Under the pieces are notes generated by a model. It searched no databases. It saw nothing but the letters and a program-made list of their open reading frames with translations, and was not told the origin of the DNA. From assembly GCF_019343195.1 (NCBI RefSeq), contig NZ_RPHB01000002.1, forward strand, positions 62,001 to 126,000: DNA of 64,000 nucleotides, in the 5' to 3' direction. This DNA is from Arthrospiribacter ruber. Its GTDB lineage: Bacteria; Bacteroidota; Bacteroidia; Cytophagales; Cyclobacteriaceae. Shown here one piece after another: positions 1-8,574 of this stretch (its first letter is position 1; every line of letters starts with the position of its first letter). A program made the position numbers and the translations under genes.

Positions 1-176
1 ACTTTGGAAAAGGTCTCAGCCAACGATTTTTTTGTTTCTTCATCTTCCATTCGAAACCTGTTGGAGGTAAGAATACTTTCCATTGTTTCATTACGGTACA
101 TTTTCCATTTCCCGATTAAAAGGTCATCGTTGAAAGAAAAAAAAAGGAAAATGCAAATTATTTGGATTGGATTCAT
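1..176 (-). CDS. Secreted lipocalin-like protein, N-terminal part
   Basis: The reading frame starts at an ATG at 174-176 and stays open for 58 codons to the left edge, so only the N-terminus is present. The first 14 residues are hydrophobic (MNPIQIICIFLFFSF) and look like a signal peptide. They are followed by DDLLIGKWKMYRNE, which resembles the first strand (xGxW) of lipocalin-like domains. It lies 50 bp beyond the terminator of the upstream double-glycine peptide gene on the same strand. Lipocalin-like is a guess from one short motif. A small secreted protein of unknown function is equally possible. Confidence 0.5.
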   Translation of the reverse strand, partial: MNPIQIICIFLFFSFNDDLLIGKWKMYRNETMESILTSNRFRMEDEETKKSLAETFSK

Positions 177-225
177 AAAGCACCTGAGGTTTTAATAATT
201 TTGTTCTTTGAAAATTGAAAAAAAC

Positions 226-251
226 AAAGGCTGATTCTAAGAACAGCCTTT
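226..251 (-). terminator. Rho-independent terminator of the GG-leader peptide gene
   Basis: Perfect 8-bp inverted repeat (AAAGGCTG ... CAGCCTTT) with a 10-nt loop. On the minus strand it is followed by a run of T. It sits 11 bp past the stop codon of the 57-aa peptide gene. Confidence 0.7.
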
Positions 252-261
252 ATAACTACAT

Positions 262-435
262 TCATTGCATTGGGGGGTTATGATCGGGACAGTTTGCTTC
301 ATAAGAATCAATTAGGAGTTCATACAACTCATTACTACCCTGAAATCCACCACCACTTAGCAACAACCAAGCTGTGTCACAGTAATCCGATCCACCGACC
401 AGATTCTCCATTTTTTCCATGTCTAATCTTTCCAT
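262..435 (-). CDS. Double-glycine leader peptide (natural-product or bacteriocin-like precursor)
   Basis: A 57-residue frame. Its N-terminus is MERLDMEKMENLVGG, a hydrophilic leader with hydrophobic positions ending in Gly-Gly, as cut by C39-peptidase (PCAT) exporters. Cleavage after GG would release a core of about 42 residues with two Cys (DYCD near the start, ANCP near the end) and a Gly-rich middle. A terminator hairpin follows directly. Truncated PCAT exporter genes occur elsewhere in the window (19.8, 21.2 and 22.8 kb), but no intact exporter is present. The leader motif is seen directly. Secretion, maturation and activity are inference. Confidence 0.65.
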   Translation of the reverse strand: MERLDMEKMENLVGGSDYCDTAWLLLSGGGFQGSNELYELLIDSYEANCPDHNPPMQ

Positions 436-580
436 GATTTTTAAAATTTAAATGTGAATGAAACTAAGAAAATAAAGATTATGATCAAATATTGTTAGGC
501 ATTGATAACTTTACACTTACCGTAAATTGTACTATTCTTATAGTCATTCCCCAAAGAATATTCTAAACCTTTCGTTTCTC

Positions 581-793
581 CCCCTCTAAGTGTAGTCAAA
601 CGTTGAATACTAGGGCTGGGTGTAGTTTGAAACTACTCCCTTTTATCCTTTCCAATTTGCAATTGGACTATTCAATTAGACGCTTAATTTGAAAGGGAAT
701 TCCCGATAAATCGAATTACAAATTCATTTTGATAGAAAGGCGTAGTTACAAACTACGCCTAGTACCAAAGCCAAACTTCACCCAGACGGGGTA
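581..793. repeat. REP-like repeat, copy 1 (no transposase gene)
   Basis: About 212 bp, identical as read to 3322-3533, with close copies at 21306-21487 and 22877-23089. It contains nested hairpins such as GGCGTAGTT-ACA-AACTACGCC. Two of the other copies lead into RAYT transposase genes, so this is probably a non-autonomous element mobilised by such a protein. Confidence 0.8.
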
Positions 794-879
794 TCCGCTT
801 GATTGCACGTAGCCATTTATTGTTTTGAACCTGTTCTATCTGCTAAATCCTGATCAGAAGTTGATTATGAAGCTACTTT

Positions 880-1062
880 TTCTCCCGATACGGGACAGGC
901 TTTAATGAAAAAGTAGCCAAAAAATCAAGAATTTCGAATTCCTGAAAAAATCGGGACAGGTTCTATCCGCAATCAAGGCCTGCGCTGGTCTCCCGTATGT
1001 ACGGGAAAATTCATCCCACCCTCCAAGGTCTCATTTTACAGTTAATGGTGAAGTTGAAGGTT
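880..1062. repeat. Dispersed intergenic repeat (AGTAGCCAAAAAATCAAG family)
   Basis: Contains a near-palindromic block around AAAAAGTAGCC followed by an AAAAAATCAAG word and a ..CTCCCGT.. stretch. The same order of words recurs near 49240-49400, 54655-54780 and 57770-57900. No coding frame is evident. It looks like a widespread non-coding repeat with hairpin potential. Confidence 0.5.
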
Positions 1063-1346
1063 TGGTTCTTAAGGTTCAACGTGCAAAGATCCGTATACTC
1101 ATAATAATCAATTTTTAATTCGAAATAATTTGAAAATTTTTGGTGAAAGCTAAGAGTCATAATTCCACCTATTTTTATCATTATAATCATTTTAATAAAA
1201 AAATTAACATTTTACATAATATCTCCACAGTATAAACTTTTTCAAGAGAAATTTTCTTTGGTTTTTGAATTTCATGATTTTTATCAGTTTATTTTATGCG
1301 GGTTCCTATTAAATTAATCACGGAATCCAAAATTCCCTAGCACACT
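1063..1346. other. AT-rich upstream region of the PAS kinase
   Basis: No open frame or clear hairpin. The AT-rich stretch (1100-1330) presumably carries the promoter of the kinase gene, but I could not identify a confident -33/-7 pair. Confidence 0.3.
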
Positions 1347-2825
1347 ATGAAGTTCAGCCACCTGTTTCAGGATGTTTTCTATAAATATCCAGATGCTATT
1401 ATTGCAGTTAATCAAGAAGGGACTATAATCCTTGAAAATAGAATGACTCCTGTTTTATTCGGATACGAACCAGGAGAGTTAATTGGACATAATATTGAAG
1501 TACTTTTACCAGAATACATCAAGGGTAAGCACCATAGGTATTTAGAAAAGTATAGCCATAATCCAAAGCCCAGGGAGATGTCAACCAATCGCTCACTGAC
1601 CGCTGTGAAAAAGACTGGGGAGGAATTCTATGTTGCAATTAGTCTGGATAGTTTTGTTAAAAAGGATCAAACGTTTTTTTTGGCCACAATCAGGGATATC
1701 AGCGAGTATGTTAATACGAACAAACAATTAGAAGCTACTCTTTTTCAACTCAGAAAAATTCTCCAAACCAGTAAAATGGGAACTTGGGAGCTGGATCATG
1801 TCAGTGGAGAATTGTTTTGGTCAGATGAGGTTTTCCGTATTTTCGGGGTAGATCAAAACCGGTTTGTACCGAATGAAAAGACCTTTTACCAGTTGATACA
1901 TAAGGATGACCGACAAATGGTTTGCGATGCTTACTATAATTCACTGAAAAATAAAATTCCTTATAATATTGTCCATAGGATAATCCTTTCAAACGGTGAA
2001 ATTAAATACCTGCGGGAAAGATGCGAAACCAAATTTGATGATAAGGGAAGCCCTGTTAAATCTTGGGGCTCTGTACAGGATGTGAGTGAGGAACAAATAC
2101 AAAAAGTTCAGCTCAAAGGCTACCTTAAGAAGATGGAAATTAAAAATCAGGAATTGGAGGAGTATACCTTCATTGCCGCCCATGACCTTCAGGAGCCTAT
2201 CAATACGATTTTAGGTGTTTGCAGTATCCTTAAAGAAGAGCTTAAAACCGAAAAAATAGAAAACCCTGAAATCCCAAATTATCTTGATTTTGTGGTTGAG
2301 TCAAGCCTTCGGCTTAAAACACTCATCAAGGGAGTAATGGATACTGCCCGTCTGGGGAAGTTCAAAAAGTTTGAGGAAATCAATCTAAATCAATTATTGG
2401 AAAAAGTACGCAAAGACCTTTACATCAGACTCAAAGAAAGCCATACCGAATTGTCCTATCCAATTCTTCCTCACATCAGAGGTAATTTTATGGAGATCAA
2501 ATTGCTTTTTCAGAACCTGATTTCCAATTCGATAAAATTTAAAAAGAAAGATGAGGCTCCAAGCATTAAAATTAATTTTAATGATCAAGGTAATGGATGG
2601 ATGTTTTGGATTGAAGATAATGGAATTGGTATAGACCCCCGTTATAAAGATAAGTTGTTCAGACTGTTCAAAAGACTTCATACTATTGATGACTATGAAG
2701 GAACAGGACTGGGTTTGGCTCAATGCAAAAAAATTGTTGAATTACACAATGGTGAAATTTGGTTCGAATCGGAGGTAGGTAAAGGCACGGTTTTTTATTT
2801 CACTATTAGCAAAATATTGGTTTGA
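1347..2825 (+). CDS. PAS-domain sensor histidine kinase (cytoplasmic)
   Basis: 492 residues with no membrane segment. It has two PAS domains (about 10-120 and 135-250; the second is PAS_3-like, ending in a PAC-type SVQDVSEEQ). A short coiled linker leads to a HisKA domain with an H-box AAHDLQEP (His near 278), the HDLQEP type found in bacteriophytochrome-like kinases. The HATPase domain has an N-box NLISNSIKF (about 389), DNGIGID (about 422) and GTGLGL (about 452). The stop codon overlaps the region just before the response regulator start (2828), so the two are co-transcribed and likely partners. The signal sensed is unknown. The pair is bracketed by identical REP-like repeats. Confidence 0.9.
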   Translation: MKFSHLFQDVFYKYPDAIIAVNQEGTIILENRMTPVLFGYEPGELIGHNIEVLLPEYIKGKHHRYLEKYSHNPKPREMSTNRSLTAVKKTGEEFYVAISLDSFVKKDQTFFLATIRDISEYVNTNKQLEATLFQLRKILQTSKMGTWELDHVSGELFWSDEVFRIFGVDQNRFVPNEKTFYQLIHKDDRQMVCDAYYNSLKNKIPYNIVHRIILSNGEIKYLRERCETKFDDKGSPVKSWGSVQDVSEEQIQKVQLKGYLKKMEIKNQELEEYTFIAAHDLQEPINTILGVCSILKEELKTEKIENPEIPNYLDFVVESSLRLKTLIKGVMDTARLGKFKKFEEINLNQLLEKVRKDLYIRLKESHTELSYPILPHIRGNFMEIKLLFQNLISNSIKFKKKDEAPSIKINFNDQGNGWMFWIEDNGIGIDPRYKDKLFRLFKRLHTIDDYEGTGLGLAQCKKIVELHNGEIWFESEVGKGTVFYFTISKILV

Positions 2826-2827
2826 AA

Positions 2828-3247
2828 ATGGAAAAAAGGATCAGGGAAGTTATTTTGATAGATGACGATCATGTTTTGAACAAGGTGAATACTTGGATAT
2901 TCAGGAAATTAGGATTTTCCCATGAGATTACCTCCCTCGGCAATGGTGATGAAGCCCTTCTGTATGTCAGTGAGATTTACAACTCAATTAAAATTTCCAC
3001 TAAGCAGGAGAAGCATATTCTAATTTTACTTGACCTTAACATGCCGATTATGACAGGGTGGGAATTTATTGAAAAGTTTAAATCTTTTGATGAGTCATTT
3101 AAAAATCTTTTTAAGATCATTATTTTGACTTCTTCATACAATCCAGATGATATAGAACTTTCTAATCAATATGAAGAGATTGTAGGGTTTGAGAATAAAC
3201 CGCTTTCTTTAGAAGGGTTAAAAGTAATTATGGAAAGGTATTTTTAA
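2828..3247 (+). CDS. Single-domain response regulator (CheY/Rcp1-like)
   Basis: 139 residues from the ATG at 2828; an alternative TTG at 2822 would overlap the kinase stop. It is a receiver domain only: acidic pocket IDDD near residues 11-14, phospho-acceptor Asp in LLDLNMPIMTGWEF, switch region IILTSS, and the conserved Lys in ENKP. With no output domain it probably works by protein-protein interaction, as Rcp1-type regulators paired with HDLQEP kinases do. It is adjacent to and coupled with its kinase. Confidence 0.9.
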   Translation: MEKRIREVILIDDDHVLNKVNTWIFRKLGFSHEITSLGNGDEALLYVSEIYNSIKISTKQEKHILILLDLNMPIMTGWEFIEKFKSFDESFKNLFKIIILTSSYNPDDIELSNQYEEIVGFENKPLSLEGLKVIMERYF

Positions 3248-3321
3248 TTATCCCGTTACAAAACTGACTTTCAATTTGTCTATATAAATTTCCATATTTT
3301 CAGTATTTGAAAAACCGATGC

Positions 3322-3677
3322 CCCCTCTAAGTGTAGTCAAACGTTGAATACTAGGGCTGGGTGTAGTTTGAAACTACTCCCTTTTATCCTTTCCAATTTG
3401 CAATTGGACTATTCAATTAGACGCTTAATTTGAAAGGGAATTCCCGATAAATCGAATTACAAATTCATTTTGATAGAAAGGCGTAGTTACAAACTACGCC
3501 TAGTACCAAAGCCAAACTTCACCCAGACGGGGTGTAGTATAGACTTTCGGTGGTGGCTGGGTGTAGTTTGCCCACCCTACACCTGGCCCAAGGCTAAAAT
3601 GATCTAAAGAGATCATTTATTAACGCCTTGTCCTACCCTTTTATCCTAACCAATTTGTAATTGGAAACCAACCAAAA
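3322..3677. repeat. REP-like repeat, copy 2, left flank of RAYT element 1
   Basis: 3322-3533 matches 581-793. The next about 145 bp (3534-3677), including hairpin AAATGATCT...AGATCATTT, is shared with the left flank of the second RAYT gene (23090-23232). This is the downstream flank of the minus-strand transposase gene. Confidence 0.8.
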
Positions 3678-4311
3678 CTACCAATAATCCACTTCAATCA
3701 AACTCTTTAGTCCTGAATAGTTTCTGGCACTGGAATAAAGGTATTCTTCGGCGTTTTCGACCCAGCCCGCCCTGACCGGATTTTCATGAATATAGTTCAT
3801 CCTACTCTCAATCATCTCCGGCCTGAATAGTTCAATCGCATGATTTTAATCTGTTTATAATTTGATTGTCAAAGGTCAGATTGAATCTCGCAAAAGAATC
3901 ATCCTGTCTTGTGATAATTTCGTCAGGCTCGATTTCATGTGTCCAATACTGCATCTCCCCAGATCTCTTGTTAAATTTTGCATGATATGAAAAAATAATC
4001 TTCAACCATTCCTTTCTGCTCTCCTGTGGATTTTCCAATACCATTTTGAGCAATTTCTTACTTGTAAACTTCTTGAAATCACGTACCCATCCAGACAAAT
4101 TCCCATCCTTTTGTTGCACTACCAAATGGATGTGATTGGTCATGATGACATATCCGAACAAGTAAAGTCCTTTTTCCTTTCTGCAATAAGCTAGGTTTTC
4201 AAGAATAAAATCCCTGTAAACTTTCCTCGAAAAAACATCAGCCCAACCCGCCACTTGGAAAGTTAAAAAATACAGCAATTCTTGGTCTCTGATCTGATAG
4301 GCTTCTCCCAT
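3678..4311 (-). pseudogene. REP-associated tyrosine transposase (RAYT), reading frame broken
   Basis: The main frame (3832-4311, 159 aa) is an IS200-like Y1 transposase domain with the HUH motif TNHIHLVVQ (about residue 57). The helix that normally carries the catalytic Tyr reads RDFKKFTSKK, with Phe where Tyr is common. The frame stops after LKSCD. The usual RAYT C-terminus (AIELFRPEMIES, then YIHENPVRAGWV, then YLYSSARNYSGL) continues to 3678 in another frame. About 28 unexpected residues (from IEPDEI to NRLKS) separate WTHE from NHAIELF, so a small insertion has probably disrupted the gene. The same lesion is in the second copy at 23.2-23.9 kb. Probably inactive, or a truncated protein. 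Confidence 0.8.
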
Positions 4312-4542
4312 AACTAAAAGTACTTATTGAAAAATAGAATTACAAATTCCAAAAATAAGAAGGTAGGGACGAGCGTCAAGAATAGCTTCAGTGAAGCTAT
4401 TTAGTGAGTCTCCAGAATGCAGGGTGGGCAATCTACAACTAGGCCCCCGCAAATCTTCACCCAGCTGGGAAATTCATACTATTCACTTTTATCTCTAGAC
4501 CTTATTAAATGATAACGGAAAGTTAAAGCTAAATATTGGTTC

Positions 4543-4571
4543 AAAAAAAACACCTCCCCATTAGAAAGGTG
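4543..4571 (-). terminator. Terminator of the tra operon
   Basis: Stem CACCT/AGGTG plus flanking A/T pairs. On the minus strand it is followed by eight T. It lies just downstream of the last tra-operon gene (stop at 4604). Confidence 0.7.
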
Positions 4572-4603
4572 CTTTTTACTTTGATCCGAAATACTTATAC
4601 GGG

Positions 4604-5368
4604 TCAAATTCTCTTTCCCTTAGAAGCCTTGGGCACCTGGGGTGTTTCGGGTATCATACGGGCTTTTTTTTTGGATTCATCCGGCTCTTTGACCGCATTG
4701 TCCAGTGTAAGCTCATTGGTTTTCACCGTCCTCATCTGTGAATCATACACGTTGACAGACTTGAACTTGGGGTTGGCCTCCACATACATGAGTTCCTCTT
4801 TCCCGTCCTTTTGCATGGTGACGGGATATTGGTTGCCTTTTTGAACCGCTTTCAAAAGCCAATCTGCTTTGTTGGGATCAAAGGCCTCTTTGATGGGCAG
4901 GTTCTCCAGTACCTTTTTGACATCATAGCCATAATTCTCATGGTACTGCTCCATTTTGAAGTTGCCGTTCTGTTCCTTTACGCCCAGGTCCAGCTGCAGC
5001 CAGGCTTTGTAAGGCTCCTTTTCTGCATTGAGCAGGTTTTTCATTACTGCCCTGCCTTCCATTAGGTTGAAGGCCTCCTTGACCGTCACTCCCTGATTGG
5101 CATAGAAGGTATGGGTTTTGGGTTCAATGGAGGCATTGGCATTGGACAGGCTGACATCGTATTTGTTGAAGAAATAGCGGTCAGAGACAGCTGATTTTCC
5201 GAAATGCAGCTGCATGTCCATGTTTCTGCCTTCCACTTCCATTTTGAGGGGGAGGGTAAAGTTCTCCTCCCCTGCTTTGAGCTTCTTTTCCAGCTGGGTT
5301 CCCAGGCTTTCATCGAAGCCTGAGTACTTGAGCCTTTCTTTGAGGTAATCCAGATTTTCCTGATTCAT
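4604..5368 (-). CDS. DUF3945-like protein of the conjugative element
   Basis: 254 residues from the ATG at 5366-5368; a longer start at 5395 would overlap traN. The N-terminus (LDYLKERLKYSGFDESL, then LHFGKSAVSDRYFFNKYDV) matches my memory of a family common in Bacteroidetes conjugative elements. The middle (MYVEANPKFKSVNVYDSQ) resembles DUF3945. The C-terminal 30 residues are basic and Pro-rich. No signal peptide, so probably cytoplasmic. It is the last gene of the tra operon, directly before a terminator. Its role in transfer is not known. Confidence 0.6.
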   Translation of the reverse strand: MNQENLDYLKERLKYSGFDESLGTQLEKKLKAGEENFTLPLKMEVEGRNMDMQLHFGKSAVSDRYFFNKYDVSLSNANASIEPKTHTFYANQGVTVKEAFNLMEGRAVMKNLLNAEKEPYKAWLQLDLGVKEQNGNFKMEQYHENYGYDVKKVLENLPIKEAFDPNKADWLLKAVQKGNQYPVTMQKDGKEELMYVEANPKFKSVNVYDSQMRTVKTNELTLDNAVKEPDESKKKARMIPETPQVPKASKGKRI

Positions 5369-5372
5369 GGTG

Positions 5373-6305
5373 TTAGTGTATATTAAGTTGAACATTGGCA
5401 GGCTTTCTTGCTTTGAGCAGGTGCTTACCTTTAATTTTTAATGTGATATTCCTGTCACCCATACTTTCGGCAAATCCTATATGCAGGTACTTGTCATCTG
5501 CAATGGTGAATTCAGGATATACCAATACCAGCTCCATGGGCCCCTTTAAGCCATCTGCATCTTGTTCATGACAGACTTTGACCGGAGTCTTTTCAATCTC
5601 CCTGACGCTGGTACGCTTCGCCAGTTTCTTATCCTGAACCCTGGAGATAGCCAAGATGGGATCAAATGGAATATTGGACCTGTTTTTAAGCTGCATCCTG
5701 AAGTACATCAGACCGTTCTGGGCATAGATGCTCCTGAGCATCAGCTTCAGCCCCAAATGCTTGTGCTTTTTGCGTATAAAAGACCTTTCCGACTTCAGGG
5801 CTTCCGCCACTGCTTCTATTTCATGGGATTTGGGAAAGCCCTTGGCCAAACGTTGAAAAGATACCTTATCCCCTTCCTGTATGTTGATGGATGTTTCTTC
5901 GGGAGTATCATGGTAGCTTACTTCGAAATAAAATATGGCCCCATCTGCAGTCATGACATGGAGGTTCGTTCCCGGAAAATGTCTTTGACCTGCTTTTAGC
6001 TTGAGAACATTATGGGCAACCGCATCCTTTTGGGCCATAAGGGCTTTGCTTCCCCTGTCCACACTCATGATTTCAAAAGGAAAGATGAGCACGGTAGTTT
6101 TATCCCATCCCACCTGGAGAGAAGAGCCGGAAATGATAACCTTTTGGTAGATCCCGATTTCCGGACTCCTCCCCTGCGCCAGGCTTGAGTGGCTGTAACA
6201 TGCCAATAAGAATAAGAGCATGAGCAGTGACCATACCGGCCACCTTTTGGGAGAGGTACAGACTGCAGAATCACTGCACTGGAAAATATTGATTTCAGCT
6301 GTCAT
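5373..6305 (-). CDS. traN: Conjugative transposon protein TraN
   Basis: 310 residues from the ATG at 6303-6305, 4 bp after the traM stop. A hydrophobic segment near residues 24-38 ending CYSHSSLAQ is a signal peptide. The mature protein carries the TraN pattern VGWDKTTVLIFPFEIMSVDRG followed by beta-rich sequence, as in the Bacteroidetes TraN family, a VirB9-like outer-membrane-associated part of the mating channel. It sits between traM and the DUF3945-like gene, in the usual gene order. Confidence 0.85.
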   Translation of the reverse strand: MTAEINIFQCSDSAVCTSPKRWPVWSLLMLLFLLACYSHSSLAQGRSPEIGIYQKVIISGSSLQVGWDKTTVLIFPFEIMSVDRGSKALMAQKDAVAHNVLKLKAGQRHFPGTNLHVMTADGAIFYFEVSYHDTPEETSINIQEGDKVSFQRLAKGFPKSHEIEAVAEALKSERSFIRKKHKHLGLKLMLRSIYAQNGLMYFRMQLKNRSNIPFDPILAISRVQDKKLAKRTSVREIEKTPVKVCHEQDADGLKGPMELVLVYPEFTIADDKYLHIGFAESMGDRNITLKIKGKHLLKARKPANVQLNIH

Positions 6306-6309
6306 GGCT

Positions 6310-7533
6310 TCAGGATTTGTCGACCAATAGAACCGGGTGCCCTGCCTTGACATTCACCTTGACCAACCTGGCTTTTTTGGACAGAAAGCCACGGGCTGTT
6401 TCCACTCCCATACTGGCCAATTGGGTTTCCAGGGTAAATCCTGGCTGTACAGGATTGTAGCCTGAAATCCCTGTATTGACCCCTTCTTTGGCCGCATCCC
6501 TTGATATGGCTCCGGGAATAAATACTCCTGGCAAGGCATCCAGACCAAAGACTTCCATATCCACAGGCAGCAGATAATTGTCCTTGCGCAATTGGGAAAC
6601 CTTGACCAAAAGCCTTTCTCCCGATAGCCGGCAGGTCCCCGAGAGCTCATCCCCTGCGCCAAAAAGCATCCCGTTGATTATCAGGTCCTCTTCAAGCCGA
6701 AGCTTGACAGAGGCACCTGTCACCAGCTCTTTGTCTTCTGCTATGATGGCCTGAAAAGCAGGCCTTAATTCCAGTTCCATTGAGGAGACCGTATTCAGGT
6801 CATAAAAACCATTGGACTCAATAGGTACAAAAGCCTTTTCTATATCACTCTCAAAAATCCCGATGTCAGGTCTCACTTCAGGCAAAGGAGGTCTTTGGGC
6901 ACTTTTTACTTCAAAAACACGAGCTTTTTCCATACCGCCCTCTTCCCTGCTTTCCGAAACCATTTCAGGGTATTGTAGCAGCAGGATTTTATCAATCAGG
7001 CCCTCCAGGTGTTCCATTTCAGGATCCGGAGCTTTCTGGGACTGGGTAATATTACCCAATAGTTTTTCCAGCTTTTCCACCTCGGGATTCAGTGGAGATT
7101 CCGGCTCTCTAAGCGTCTTTTTCCTTTCCTGAGCAGGAATATTTTTGGGCATAGCCGGCTCTTCTATCAGCTTGGTGATTTCTTTGAGGTTATCGGCTAT
7201 GGCCAACTGTTTTCTCTCCAGGCCAATGGGCATGCCTTCAGCTTCTGGTTCTTGAATCTCTCTTTCCGGAACCTTATCAAAATAGGGATCCAACCGTCTC
7301 TGTTCTTTGAGCTTTTTTTCTTCCTGCTCGGCCACCTGATATATTTCCATTTTGCCTGCTTCAGCCTGTGTATTGATTGCCTGTGGCAATTCGGTATTGA
7401 GTCCGCTTGGACTTTCAGCAGCTACGAGCTCCATCCCTCCGCTTTTGTAAAGCAGGAACAACAGCAAGGGCACTATGCCCAGGGGCAACAACATGTAAAA
7501 TATTGCCTGTCTTTTCTTTTTGAGATCTTTCAT
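6310..7533 (-). CDS. traM: Conjugative transposon protein TraM
   Basis: 407 residues from MKDLKKKRQ at 7533; an in-frame ATG at 7593 would overlap the preceding gene by 11 bp. One membrane segment at about 12-30, a long charged and Pro-rich periplasmic linker (about 40-230), and a C-terminal TraM domain (about 255-407) with LRLEEDLIINGMLFGAG and FIPGAISRDAAKEG. The layout is VirB10-like: inner-membrane anchor, spacer, and C-terminal barrel spanning the envelope. Position between the traL-like gene and traN is standard. Confidence 0.85.
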   Translation of the reverse strand: MKDLKKKRQAIFYMLLPLGIVPLLLFLLYKSGGMELVAAESPSGLNTELPQAINTQAEAGKMEIYQVAEQEEKKLKEQRRLDPYFDKVPEREIQEPEAEGMPIGLERKQLAIADNLKEITKLIEEPAMPKNIPAQERKKTLREPESPLNPEVEKLEKLLGNITQSQKAPDPEMEHLEGLIDKILLLQYPEMVSESREEGGMEKARVFEVKSAQRPPLPEVRPDIGIFESDIEKAFVPIESNGFYDLNTVSSMELELRPAFQAIIAEDKELVTGASVKLRLEEDLIINGMLFGAGDELSGTCRLSGERLLVKVSQLRKDNYLLPVDMEVFGLDALPGVFIPGAISRDAAKEGVNTGISGYNPVQPGFTLETQLASMGVETARGFLSKKARLVKVNVKAGHPVLLVDKS

Positions 7534-7582
7534 GGTTTTGATGTTTAAAGTGAATGGTTGATTTATAGTGGTATTGTGGTTT

Positions 7583-7930
7583 TCAGTCTTCAAATATTTC
7601 TAAAGGAAATGACAGCCTATTTTCCCGAACCGTATCCGATGGAGCAAGCACAGGTATTTGAATATGATTCAAAGGCTCCTCCCCCCTTCTTTCAGTCCAA
7701 AGTCCGGAAATAAGCATGAAGCAATAAGCCATTGCCAGAAATCCCCATACATACCGCCTGATCGGTTTTGGAAGTTTTTGTTCCTGCTGTCCGAGAAAAT
7801 ACCCCAGTCTTTTGGCATTTCTTTCCATGCCCAAATAGATGATGGATCCTGAAGGGAGCAGCTCCACCCCTAGCAACCTGATACTTCCTGGACACCCGGT
7901 AAGGGATATTGAATCATGTTCAGTTTTCAT
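7583..7930 (-). CDS. Small membrane protein at the TraL position
   Basis: 115 residues with one clear membrane helix (about 60-78, VWGFLAMAYCFMLISGLW) between a basic N-terminal part and a short periplasmic tail. It lies between traK (14 bp upstream) and traM, where Bacteroidetes elements carry TraL, but it is not obviously homologous. Probably an accessory part of the transfer channel. Confidence 0.55.
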   Translation of the reverse strand: MKTEHDSISLTGCPGSIRLLGVELLPSGSIIYLGMERNAKRLGYFLGQQEQKLPKPIRRYVWGFLAMAYCFMLISGLWTERRGEEPLNHIQIPVLAPSDTVRENRLSFPLEIFED

Positions 7931-7944
7931 GACAGATCATTTTT

Positions 7945-8562
7945 CTATCTCTTGATGACTTCCAGGTCCAGGTTCTCTATGGTCTTCCAGTTCTGGATCA
8001 GGAAGCCATGGGGGTTGTTGTCCGATTTCTGTACTTCTCTCAGCCGTCCTTCAGTGATCAGGCTCCGGATCACGATGGAGCTGCTCCGCTCAATTCTCTG
8101 TTTGCCGAAATAGCTGAAATGATAGGGATAGACAGAGGTATCCAGCACTACGCTGTCGGGAATCAGCTCCTGATGTATATTGGATGCCACCAACTGGCTG
8201 TAGTATCCCTTTTCCCGCAGGTTGTCTATGGTTTCCTTTGCGGACCTATCGGCCAGGTACAGGGCTTTTTCCAGTTGTCTGTTGATGGCTTTTTCATCCG
8301 GTGATAAGGAAAAGAAATGGTAGTGAAACATCCTGACATGATCTCTCAGCTCCACATCCAAAAAAGCTGCCCTTGGGGAAGCCTGGGCTTCGAGAAGCTT
8401 GTCCCACGCAAGCACATATACTTTGGAGGAGGATTCTTCTGCTGATTGCCTTACGGTCCATACCGCGTAAAGCATCAGCAAAAAGGAAAGGCCCAATGAT
8501 GCAAAGGAGAGCCTTTTGACATATTGGAATGCGGTTTCAAGGTGTTGTAATTGTTTGAACAT
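7945..8562 (-). CDS. traK: Conjugative transposon protein TraK (VirB8-like)
   Basis: 205 residues: a short cytoplasmic tail, one membrane helix (about 20-38, LSFASLGLSFLLMLYAVW) and a periplasmic domain with the TraK pattern LRDHVRMFHYHFFSLSPDE and a C-terminal segment ending GFLIQNWKTIENLDLEVI. The family is the VirB8-like scaffold of Bacteroidetes mating channels. It lies between traJ (12 bp upstream) and the traL-like gene. Confidence 0.88.
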   Translation of the reverse strand: MFKQLQHLETAFQYVKRLSFASLGLSFLLMLYAVWTVRQSAEESSSKVYVLAWDKLLEAQASPRAAFLDVELRDHVRMFHYHFFSLSPDEKAINRQLEKALYLADRSAKETIDNLREKGYYSQLVASNIHQELIPDSVVLDTSVYPYHFSYFGKQRIERSSSIVIRSLITEGRLREVQKSDNNPHGFLIQNWKTIENLDLEVIKR

Positions 8563-8574
8563 GGTTTAGGCAGG

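Noticed and set aside
4-195. 63-codon plus-strand frame at the left edge
   Set aside because: It is antisense to a frame with a signal peptide and a lipocalin-like motif on the minus strand, and has no protein-like features itself.
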